Source: Paracoccaceae bacterium
GTDB lineage: Bacteria; Pseudomonadota; Alphaproteobacteria; Rhodobacterales; Rhodobacteraceae
Direction of reading: 5' to 3'
NCBI GenBank assembly: GCA_003500165.1
Contig: DNSZ01000102.1
Location: 1-5,596, forward strand
DNA: 5,596 nt
The position numbers and the translations under genes were made by a program. The notes under the pieces are model-generated. The model saw only the letters and a program-made list of their open reading frames with translations, was not told the origin of the DNA and did no database searches. Of this stretch, positions 1-5,485 are shown in pieces. The stretch's first letter is position 1. Every line of letters starts with the position of its first letter.

Positions 1-2
1 AC

Positions 3-203
3 GAGAAATGGGGCGAGGTGCCGTGCGCCTTTGTCGAGCTGAAGGACGGCCACACGGCCGACGAGGCCCAGTTGATCGGCTTTTGCCGGCAGCGGCTGGC
101 CGGCTTCAAGACACCGAAACAGGTGATCTTTCAGGAGCTTCCCAAGACATCGACGGGCAAGATCCAGAAGTTCCAGCTGCGCGAGATCGCCCGCGCGCTG
201 TAA
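3..203 (+). CDS. AMP-forming acyl-CoA synthetase, C-terminal fragment (5' end outside window)
   Basis: This is the last 66 residues of an acyl-CoA ligase of the ANL (acyl-CoA synthetase/NRPS adenylation/luciferase) superfamily; the rest lies before the window. Such enzymes activate a carboxylic acid with ATP to an acyl-adenylate and then form the CoA thioester in the cytoplasm. The fragment shows the mobile C-terminal domain: a [12 protein letters not shown] strand, the GFKTPK segment, and the A10 motif [11 protein letters not shown], whose TGK lysine (fragment residue 53) is the usual adenylation catalytic and acetylation-sensitive lysine. The reading frame is open to the window edge and ends in TAA. 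The GTG at 18-20 is internal, not a start, because the conserved KWGE lies upstream of it. The [11 protein letters not shown] ending is common in medium- and long-chain or methylmercaptopropionate-type ligases, but the substrate cannot be read from this piece. A small hairpin follows seven bases after the stop. Confidence 0.93.
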   Translation, partial: EKWGEVPCAFVELKDGHTADEAQLIGFCRQRLAGFKTPKQVIFQELPKTSTGKIQKFQLREIARAL

Positions 204-209
204 TGGCAG

Positions 210-228
210 CGGTCATTGCGAATGACCG
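210..228 (+). repeat. Short hairpin just after the acyl-CoA ligase stop codon
   Basis: A perfect 8-bp inverted repeat, CGGTCATT and AATGACCG, surrounds a GCG loop and begins six bases after the ligase TAA. No T-tract follows, so it is not a classical intrinsic terminator. It may protect the 3' end of the mRNA or be part of a Rho-dependent end; that is inference from position only. Confidence 0.55.
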
Positions 229-337
229 TCGACATCATCCCCGGTGGACGGGGCGCGGTATGGCGCAATCCTTATGGCAAACGCTCGGCGTTGGTTCGAA
301 CAAGGTGAAACCGGGCCGTGACCGATCGGATGGCCAT

Positions 338-358
338 GCGCCGCGCTTTGCGCGGCGC
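338..358. repeat. GC-only 9-bp hairpin with TTT loop
   Basis: A perfect inverted repeat, GCGCCGCGC and GCGCGGCGC, encloses a TTT loop. It directly abuts the dyad at 359-382 with no spacer. It lies in the gap between the convergent ligase and EEP genes, so it could act in transcript ends arriving from either side. No U-tract is visible after it on either strand. Confidence 0.7.
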
Positions 359-382
359 GCAGGATTTTCTAGAAAATCCTGC
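359..382. repeat. 24-bp perfect palindrome (first dyad of a pair)
   Basis: This is a perfect 24-bp palindrome. It consists of arm GCAGGA, core TTTTCTAGAAAA and arm TCCTGC. It has the same 6-12-6 plan as the dyad at 387-410, four bases away, and nearly the same core. The AT-rich core stands out from the GC-rich surroundings. It could be a dispersed intergenic repeat unit, a bidirectional transcript-end hairpin or a binding site for a dimeric protein. The sequence alone does not decide between these. Confidence 0.8.
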
Positions 383-386
383 ATGG

Positions 387-410
387 GCCGAGTTTTCCAG
401 AAAACTCGGC
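387..410. repeat. 24-bp dyad (second of the pair, same core, different arms)
   Basis: Arm GCCGAG, core TTTTCCAGAAAA and arm CTCGGC form an 11-bp inverted repeat around a central CA. Beyond it, ATGGG at 383-387 can also pair with CCCAT at 413-417 if a few bases bulge. This hairpin lies about 40 bases past the stop codon of the EEP gene on the minus strand, so it is the nearest 3' structure for that operon. The core differs from the neighbouring dyad at one position, while the arms differ yet remain self-complementary. Confidence 0.78.
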
Positions 411-452
411 GCCCCATACCTGTCGACGCCGCATGCCCATGGCAGCCTGGCA

Positions 453-1148
453 TCAGTCGGCCAGCGTCACATCGACCCAGACCGGCAGATGGTCCGAGGC
501 AAGCCGCGCCTTCCCGGTCTCCACCACCCCCGCCCCCTGCAGCGCCAGGCCGCTTCCCAGCGCCACCCGGTCGAGCTTTGCCACCGGCCGGACGGCGTGA
601 AAACTGGCGCCGGGCGCCACGATCCGGTGCCGGGCGGCCAGGGGCGCCAGCCCGCCCAGCCGCGCCCATTCGTTGAAATCGCCCAGCAGGGCCGCGGCTG
701 GCGCCCGGTCGGCCAGCCAGCCGGCCAGCACCGTCGCCTGGCGCCGGCGCCATGTCCGCAAGAGGCCCAGATGGGTGCCGATCACGGTCATGGGCGGGCC
801 CCGGGCGGCGACAATCCCGGCCAGCACGGCGCCGCGCGGCTCGAGCCCCGGCAAGTCGATGCGCACGGTTTCGACCACGCGCAGCCCGCGCCGCACCAAG
901 AGCGCATTGCCATGAAAGCCGAGGCTCAGCGGGCTGCCCTGCACGGCGGCGATCTGAAAATCGCTCGCCCGCTCGATCAGCCGCGGGTCGAGCGCGGCCG
1001 GCCGCCCGCCGAACCGCCGGTCGGCCTCCTGCAATGCCACGACATCGGCGTCGAGCCCGTTCAGAATGTCCAGGATCCGGCCCGGATCGCGCCGCCCATC
1101 GGTCCCCATTGCCTTGCGGATATTGTAGGAAGCCAGTCGCAGCCGCAT
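453..1148 (-). CDS. Endonuclease/exonuclease/phosphatase (EEP) family hydrolase
   Basis: A 231-residue protein of the EEP superfamily of metal-dependent phosphoesterases (DNase I/ExoIII/sphingomyelinase fold). All family landmarks are present: the YN of SYNIRK (N9), LQE (E41), GTHLG (H126), GDFNEW (D157, N159), KLDRV (D193) and the terminal ASDHLPV (D219, H220). The active site therefore appears intact. No signal peptide or membrane segment is visible, so it is probably cytoplasmic. It starts eight bases after the stop of the cardiolipin synthase gene and is surely cotranscribed. In enterobacteria the EEP protein YbhP is encoded next to the cardiolipin synthase ClsB, so a lipid-linked phosphoester substrate is a reasonable guess, not shown. 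I chose the ATG at 1148 because the fold begins at once; it has no clear Shine-Dalgarno. A GTG at 1160 would overlap the upstream stop as GTGA and add four residues, and is a real alternative. Confidence 0.9.
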   Translation of the reverse strand: MRLRLASYNIRKAMGTDGRRDPGRILDILNGLDADVVALQEADRRFGGRPAALDPRLIERASDFQIAAVQGSPLSLGFHGNALLVRRGLRVVETVRIDLPGLEPRGAVLAGIVAARGPPMTVIGTHLGLLRTWRRRQATVLAGWLADRAPAAALLGDFNEWARLGGLAPLAARHRIVAPGASFHAVRPVAKLDRVALGSGLALQGAGVVETGKARLASDHLPVWVDVTLAD

Positions 1149-1156
1149 CGCGGCGA

Positions 1157-2569
1157 TCACAGAAGCGGCGCGAAAAGCCGCGCCACCGGCGCGCCGAGGC
1201 GAACATGCCGGGGCTGCTCGCCAAGCGTCCTTGCCATCCGCGCGGCGCGGGCGAAATCGGCTTCGAACATGGCGGCGATCTCGGCCGCAAAGCCGGGATC
1301 GGCGATCACCGCGGAGGCCTCGAAATTCAGCCGAAAGGATCGGTTGTCGAGGTTGTGCGTGCCCACAGTGGCGGTGTGGTCGTCGACCAGCACCACCTTT
1401 TGATGCATGAACCCCGCCTGATAGCGCCAGATCTCGACCCCCGCCGCGCGCACCTCGTCGAAATAGGCAAAGGCGGACAGCCAGGGCATCCGGTGGTCGA
1501 TCATGTCGGGCACCAGGATGCGCACCGCGACGCCGCGCAGCGCCGCGAGCTTCAGCGCCTTCAGGATCGCCAGATCGGGCACGAAATAGGGCGACGCGAT
1601 CCACAGCCGCGCGCGCGCCATCTCGATCAGCTGCAGAAAGAACAGCTCCCCCGTCTCGAAATCGTCGGCCGGCCCCGTGGCGACGATCAGCGCGTCCTGA
1701 CCGGGCCCCTCGACCGGCCGGGCGTGGTCGAGCGCGGCGATGATCGTCTCTTCCGTCGCCCAGTGCCAATCCTCGGCGAAGACCGCCTGAAGCTGGTCGA
1801 CGACCGGCCCCCGAAGCTGCAGATGGGTGTCGCGCCAGGCGCCGAAACGCGCCGACAGGCCAAGATACTCGTCGCCCACATTCAGCCCGCCGATGAAACC
1901 GGTCTGGCCGTCTACCACCACCGTCTTGCGGTGGTTGCGGAAGTTCAGCTGGAACCGGGTCTTGGGCCCGCGCAGGCGGTGGACATCCATCACCTGCACG
2001 CCGGCCTTGCGCAGCGCGGCGAGATAGCTGTCGGGCAGCCCGGCCGAGCCGACCGCGTCGTAAAGCAGCCGCACCGTGACGCCGCGGCCTGCCGCCGCCG
2101 CCAGCGCATCACGCAGCCTTCGGCCAAGCCCGTCATCGCGCAGGATGTAGAACTGGATGAGGACATAGGACCGGGCCCCATCGATCGCCGCCAGGATCGC
2201 ATCGAAGGTCTGCTGCCCGTCGATCAGCAGCCGCGCCCGGTTCCCGCCGGTCACCGGTAGCCCGGTGATCGATTGCAGCGCCCGCAGCCCGGCTGGCAGC
2301 GGCGCGGTCGCGGGCGGGTAGACCTCTGCATGGCGCTCGAAATGGGCGACCACCGCCTCGCTCTTGCCGCGTTCGATACTGTAGCCACGGTATCGGCTCT
2401 GGCCGAGGAACAGATAGGACGGCACGGCAAACCAGGGCGCGGCGAGCAGGAACACCACCCAGCCGACCGAACCCTGCGGCGTGCGCGCCGTTTGGATGGC
2501 GCGAAACGCCATCACCGCGGCCATCAGATGCAGGATCAGGAGCCCGAGGCCCGCGAAAACACTTGCCAT
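1157..2569 (-). CDS. cls: Cardiolipin synthase-type phospholipase D protein
   Basis: A 470-residue membrane enzyme of the bacterial cardiolipin synthase family. It is expected to condense two phosphatidylglycerol molecules into cardiolipin and glycerol at the inner membrane. The N-terminus holds two hydrophobic segments (about residues 4-22 and 35-55) around the ARTPQGSVGWVVF motif typical of the PLDc_N domain. Two HKD catalytic motifs follow: H213/K215/D220 with GGLN after it, and H389/K391/D396 with GTHNLDNRS after it. The C-terminus RLFAPLL matches the family ending. Length and the two membrane segments fit ClsA or Bacillus Cls better than the soluble-type ClsB. The ATG at 2569 is well fixed: an in-frame TAA lies four codons upstream with only a CTG between. 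It is the first gene of a two-gene operon with the EEP hydrolase and is transcribed divergently from the M48-like gene. A related PLD-family transferase activity cannot be excluded. Confidence 0.92.
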   Translation of the reverse strand: MASVFAGLGLLILHLMAAVMAFRAIQTARTPQGSVGWVVFLLAAPWFAVPSYLFLGQSRYRGYSIERGKSEAVVAHFERHAEVYPPATAPLPAGLRALQSITGLPVTGGNRARLLIDGQQTFDAILAAIDGARSYVLIQFYILRDDGLGRRLRDALAAAAGRGVTVRLLYDAVGSAGLPDSYLAALRKAGVQVMDVHRLRGPKTRFQLNFRNHRKTVVVDGQTGFIGGLNVGDEYLGLSARFGAWRDTHLQLRGPVVDQLQAVFAEDWHWATEETIIAALDHARPVEGPGQDALIVATGPADDFETGELFFLQLIEMARARLWIASPYFVPDLAILKALKLAALRGVAVRILVPDMIDHRMPWLSAFAYFDEVRAAGVEIWRYQAGFMHQKVVLVDDHTATVGTHNLDNRSFRLNFEASAVIADPGFAAEIAAMFEADFARAARMARTLGEQPRHVRLGAPVARLFAPLL

Positions 2570-2575
2570 CAGCCG

Positions 2576-2603
2576 ACTTTATCCGCCCATGCGACCGGCG
2601 CAA
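2576..2603 (-). promoter_or_regulatory. Possible promoter of the cls-EEP operon
   Basis: Reading the minus strand, TTGCGC (2603-2598) and TAAAGT (2581-2576) are separated by 16 bases. The -10 match is four of six. The predicted transcript would begin at or next to the cls ATG, giving a leaderless mRNA, and there is no strong Shine-Dalgarno before that ATG. This is a weak motif call in GC-rich DNA. Confidence 0.25.
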
Positions 2604-2659
2604 GGCGGACCCGCGGCGCGGCCCGCAGCCCCGCGTCCCGTCCGCGCGCGCCTCGGCCG

Positions 2660-2688
2660 TTGAGCGCCCCCGCGCCGCAAGCTAGAGT
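2660..2688 (+). promoter_or_regulatory. Likely sigma-70-type promoter of the M48-like gene
   Basis: TTGAGC (2660-2665) and TAGAGT (2683-2688) stand 17 bases apart, each matching four of six consensus positions. It sits in the 156-bp divergent region, about 38 bases before the chosen ATG at 2726, which leaves a leader of roughly 30 bases containing purine-rich GGCAGG. Position, spacing and the local rarity of A/T support it. Confidence 0.45.
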
Positions 2689-2725
2689 GAATGCGGGGCA
2701 GGATGATGGGCAGGCCGAACACGCC

Positions 2726-3739
2726 ATGACGGCGCTGGAACAATACGAGCGGCTCGAAGCCGAGGGCCTGTGGCGGCCGGCGGCCGATGCCCAGCGGCGC
2801 GAGGTCCTCGTCAGCTTCGGCTCGGCCTCGCTGGTGATTGCCGATCGCAACGACGTGGCACTGGCGCATTGGTCGCTGCCCGCGCTGACCCGCCTCAACC
2901 CCGGCAAGCGCCCCGCGCTCTACGCGCCGGGCGGCGAGGCTGCCGAAACGCTGGAGATCGCCGACGCCACCATGGTCGACGCGGTCGAGACGGTGCGCCG
3001 CGCGCTGGCGCGCGAGGGCCCGCAACGCGGCCGCATCCGGCTGGTCGCGGGTCTTGGGGTTGCGCTGCTGATCGGGCTTCTTGGCTGGTTCTGGCTGCCC
3101 GGCGCGCTGGTCAACCACACGGTCGGGGTGGTGCCGGACGAACAGCGGGTGCGGATCAGCCGGGCGCTGATGGCCGAGGTCACCGCACTGACCGGCCCGG
3201 CCTGCACCAGCCCCCGCGGGCTCAGCGTGCTTGGGGTGTTGTCGCGCGATCTGCTGGGGGCGCGGCGGATCGCGGTCGTGCTGCCCGATGGCGTGCCGGG
3301 CGCTGTCATGCTGCCGGATGGCACGGTCCTGCTCGACCGGGCGCTGGTCGAGGATCATGACGGGCCCGAAATCCTCGCCGCCTATCTGGTGCGCGAGGCG
3401 GTGCGCCGAACGGCAGACGATCCGCTGGCCCGGATGCTGCGCGATGCGGGCACCGGCCCGACCCTGCGGCTGTTCACCTCGGGCCAGTTGCCCGATCGCA
3501 CGCTGCGCGGCTGGGCGGCAAAGCTGTTGCGCGCACCGCAGGATCCGGTCCCGGCAGAGGATTTCCTGGCCCGCCTGGCGGAGGCGGGGGTGCCCAGCAC
3601 GCCCTATGCGCGCGCCATCGACCCGGCGGGGACAGCGACCGCCGCCCTGATCGCGGCCGACCCCATGGCCGGACAACGCGCGCCCTCGCTGATGTCCGAT
3701 GCGGACTGGGTCGCGCTGCAACAGATCTGCGCGGACTGA
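2726..3739 (+). CDS. Single-pass membrane protein resembling an M48 metallopeptidase that lacks the zinc site
   Basis: A 337-residue protein. Residues 1-100 form a beta-rich soluble region (REVLVSFGSASLVIAD, ALAHWSLPALTRLNPG) like the N-terminal domain of some alphaproteobacterial M48 peptidases. One membrane helix follows (about 106-127). The C-terminal part keeps the M48 layout: VVPDEQ, then a CTSPRGLSVL stretch, then VMLPDGTVLLDRALVED in place of the usual 'ALPGG-hydrophobic-RGL' strand. Where HExxH should follow, the protein reads LVREAVRR, so both zinc-binding histidines (R223, R227) are arginine and only the glutamate (E224) remains. The closing SDADWVALQQIC also resembles that family. 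I infer a catalytically dead homologue, perhaps a scaffold or regulator in the inner membrane. The family assignment is from pattern memory, not an alignment. The ATG at 2726 fits the domain start and the upstream promoter; a GTG at 2687 is in frame but lies at the predicted -10 and is unlikely. Confidence 0.85.
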   Translation: MTALEQYERLEAEGLWRPAADAQRREVLVSFGSASLVIADRNDVALAHWSLPALTRLNPGKRPALYAPGGEAAETLEIADATMVDAVETVRRALAREGPQRGRIRLVAGLGVALLIGLLGWFWLPGALVNHTVGVVPDEQRVRISRALMAEVTALTGPACTSPRGLSVLGVLSRDLLGARRIAVVLPDGVPGAVMLPDGTVLLDRALVEDHDGPEILAAYLVREAVRRTADDPLARMLRDAGTGPTLRLFTSGQLPDRTLRGWAAKLLRAPQDPVPAEDFLARLAEAGVPSTPYARAIDPAGTATAALIAADPMAGQRAPSLMSDADWVALQQICAD

Positions 3740-3785
3740 TATCGGCCTTCGCCGCCCATTGGACGGCCCCTGCCCCGCTTGCGCC

Positions 3786-4547
3786 CTATCCCGGCAACAG
3801 CCGGAACGCCGCCGAGGCAAGCCAACCCGCGGCAATGGCGATGAACAGCGACAACAGCGCATAGCGGAACGGCCGTTCATGGGCCAGCGTGTACAACCAC
3901 CGTTCCAGCCCCACCTTTTCGACCGCGATATCGGTCTCGTACAGATCGACGACCTCGCCGTCGCGCATCAGGAAGATGCGCAGCGCATAGGCCCCCTCGA
4001 CCAGATTGGCCGGCATCGCGATATCGGTGCGAAACAGCGTCGCCTCGCGCAGGGTGACCGCGCCGGGGAAGGTGCCATACAGCCCCTCGGCCTCGCGAAG
4101 GCGCACCAGCGCCTCGATGAACGCATCGCGGTCCAGAATGTCGTCGGGCAAGCCGACGGCGCGGATCATCCGTTCGGTGGTGATGCGATGGCGCAGATCC
4201 TGCGTGTCGGGCAGGATATCGCCGATCAGCCGCGTCGTCGCCACGGCATAGAAGCTGGGCGCGGCATCGACCTCCACCGCCTGGTCGTTGACCCAGATGC
4301 CATATTTCCGGGCCTTGCGCCGGACCACCACCCGCTCGGACGGCCCGGCAAGGGTGACGATCACATCGAGCCGTCCGGGCGGCGGCGGCGCGGCGCGCTT
4401 GATCGCGCCGAAGATCAGCAGTTCCGACCCGGTGAAATCGGTCGAGATGGCGATCGCATCTTCGGACAGGCCGACGACCACCCGCTCTTCCGCCGCAGCG
4501 GACAAGGCCGCGAGCAGCACCAGCAGAAGCGCGACCGCCCGCATCAT
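3786..4547 (-). CDS. Alph_Pro_TM / TIGR02186-type membrane-anchored periplasmic protein
   Basis: A 253-residue protein I recognise as the alphaproteobacterial putative transmembrane family (Alph_Pro_TM, TIGR02186), whose function is not established. It has a signal peptide (residues 1-19, hydrophobic core then A-A-A before EE), a long periplasmic region of about 205 residues, and one C-terminal membrane helix (about 229-249) with a short cytoplasmic tail. Recognisable family stretches include ISTDFTGSELLIFGAI, the KYGIWVN segment, PSFYAVATTR and GLYGTFPGAVTLREATLFR. The periplasmic part appears to be two beta-rich domains joined by a helical section around 120-155. The gene's ATG overlaps the stop of the upstream TSUP permease by four bases (ATGA, 4544-4547), so translation is probably coupled and the products are likely partners. 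A second ATG follows directly as codon 2. It ends in TAG, converging with the M48-like gene across 46 bases that hold no clear terminator. Confidence 0.9.
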   Translation of the reverse strand: MMRAVALLLVLLAALSAAAEERVVVGLSEDAIAISTDFTGSELLIFGAIKRAAPPPPGRLDVIVTLAGPSERVVVRRKARKYGIWVNDQAVEVDAAPSFYAVATTRLIGDILPDTQDLRHRITTERMIRAVGLPDDILDRDAFIEALVRLREAEGLYGTFPGAVTLREATLFRTDIAMPANLVEGAYALRIFLMRDGEVVDLYETDIAVEKVGLERWLYTLAHERPFRYALLSLFIAIAAGWLASAAFRLLPG

Positions 4548-5467
4548 ATATGCACCCCGTCATCGATCGAGAACAGCTCGGACGGGGCCAGCAACAGACC
4601 CAGCGCCAGATTGAGGCACACCAGCAGCACCATCACCGCGAGCCAGATGCGCAGTTGTTCGGCTGCCAGGCGTGCGCCCAGCCGGGTGCCGATCTGCGCC
4701 CCCACAACCCCGCCCAGCAGCAGCAGGACCGCCAGCGCCATGTCCACGCTGTAATTGGTGGTGGCGTGCATCACGGTGGTAAAGGCGGTGACGAAGACGA
4801 TCTGAAAAAGCGATGTGCCGACGACCACCTTGGTCGGCATTCCCAGCAGATAGATCATCGCCGGCACCATGATGAAACCGCCGCCCACGCCCATGATGGC
4901 GGCCAGAAGGCCGACCACCGCACCGACGCCGAGCACCGGGATCACGCTGATATAAAGCCGCGAGGTGCGAAACCGGGTGCGCAGCGGCAGTCTCTGGACC
5001 CAGCCATGGCTGCGGCGCGGCGGCGCCTTCGGGGCGGCGGGCTTGCGGGCCCGGGCCCGGGCGCGCAGGCTTTCGATCAGCATCAGCCCGCCGATGGTGC
5101 CCAGAAACAGCACATAGCTGAGCTTGACCAGCAACTCGACCTGGCCCTGCTCGGCCAGCCGGCGGAACAGCCAGACCCCCAGCGCCGAACCCGCCAGACC
5201 GCCGGTCAGCAGGACGGTACCCATCTTCACATCCACCGTCTTGCGCCGCAGATGCGCAAGCGCGCCCGAGAAGGAGGAGGCGACGATCTGGTTCGCCTCG
5301 GTCGCCACGGCGACGGCCGGCGGGATGCCGATGAAGAACAGGAGCGGCGTCATCAGAAAGCCGCCACCGACGCCGAACATGCCCGAAAGGATGCCGACGA
5401 GCCCACCGAGGCCAAGCAGCAGGAAGACGTTCACCGACATCTCGGCGATCGGCAGGTAGATCTGCAT
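4544..5467 (-). CDS. TauE/SafE-family (TSUP) membrane permease
   Basis: A 307-residue polytopic inner-membrane protein of the 4-toluene sulfonate uptake (TSUP; TauE/SafE) family, which moves sulfonates, sulfite, sulfoacetate or related organic anions, usually outward. The protein shows the family's internal duplication: the motif GVGGGF occurs at residues 32-37 (followed by LMTPLLFFIGIP) and again at 193-198 (followed by IMVPAMIYLLGMP). About eight hydrophobic segments are visible. The two halves are joined by a loop of about 36 residues (135-170) with 13 Arg/Lys and no acidic residue, so it should face the cytoplasm. The ATEANQIVASSFSGALAHLRR stretch after the first repeat is characteristic of the alphaproteobacterial members found with Alph_Pro_TM proteins. 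The ATG at 5467 has a good Shine-Dalgarno; the internal ATG at codon 10 is less likely. The substrate cannot be told, and no sulfur-metabolism gene lies in the window to suggest one. Confidence 0.92.
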   Translation of the reverse strand: MQIYLPIAEMSVNVFLLLGLGGLVGILSGMFGVGGGFLMTPLLFFIGIPPAVAVATEANQIVASSFSGALAHLRRKTVDVKMGTVLLTGGLAGSALGVWLFRRLAEQGQVELLVKLSYVLFLGTIGGLMLIESLRARARARKPAAPKAPPRRSHGWVQRLPLRTRFRTSRLYISVIPVLGVGAVVGLLAAIMGVGGGFIMVPAMIYLLGMPTKVVVGTSLFQIVFVTAFTTVMHATTNYSVDMALAVLLLLGGVVGAQIGTRLGARLAAEQLRIWLAVMVLLVCLNLALGLLLAPSELFSIDDGVHI

Positions 5468-5475
5468 GGGCGCCG

Positions 5476-5485
5476 TCCTTTCCTC
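5476..5485 (-). promoter_or_regulatory. Ribosome binding site of the TSUP permease gene
   Basis: On the minus strand the sequence GAGGAAAGGA ends eight bases before the ATG at 5467. It is the clearest Shine-Dalgarno in the window and decides the start in favour of this ATG over the ATG at codon 10. Confidence 0.7.

Noticed and set aside
291..303. GGTTCGAAC resembling a tRNA T-loop
   Set aside because: The flanking bases do not form the T-stem, and no acceptor stem, D-arm or anticodon arm is found around it.
359..410. Reading the dyads as classical intrinsic terminators
   Set aside because: The T and A runs are inside the stems; no run of T follows either hairpin on either strand, so they are listed as repeats and not as terminators.
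235..1290. A 351-codon minus-strand frame overlapping the EEP gene and the non-coding gap
   Set aside because: Low-complexity Arg/Gly/Ala product, out of frame with the EEP catalytic motifs, and it runs through the hairpin cluster.
752..2260. A 502-codon open frame on the plus strand, antisense to cls and the EEP gene
   Set aside because: Its product is rich in Arg, Pro, Ala and His with no domain pattern, and the opposite strand encodes complete cardiolipin synthase and EEP motifs. It is a by-product of high-GC codon bias.
3740..3785. Possible terminator between the convergent M48-like and Alph_Pro_TM genes
   Set aside because: Only short imperfect GCCG/CGGC pairings are visible and there is no T-tract on either strand.
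2579..3880. A 433-codon minus-strand frame opposite the M48-like gene
   Set aside because: Composition is Arg/Gln/His/Gly-rich without motifs, and the plus-strand protein has a clear membrane helix and domain layout.
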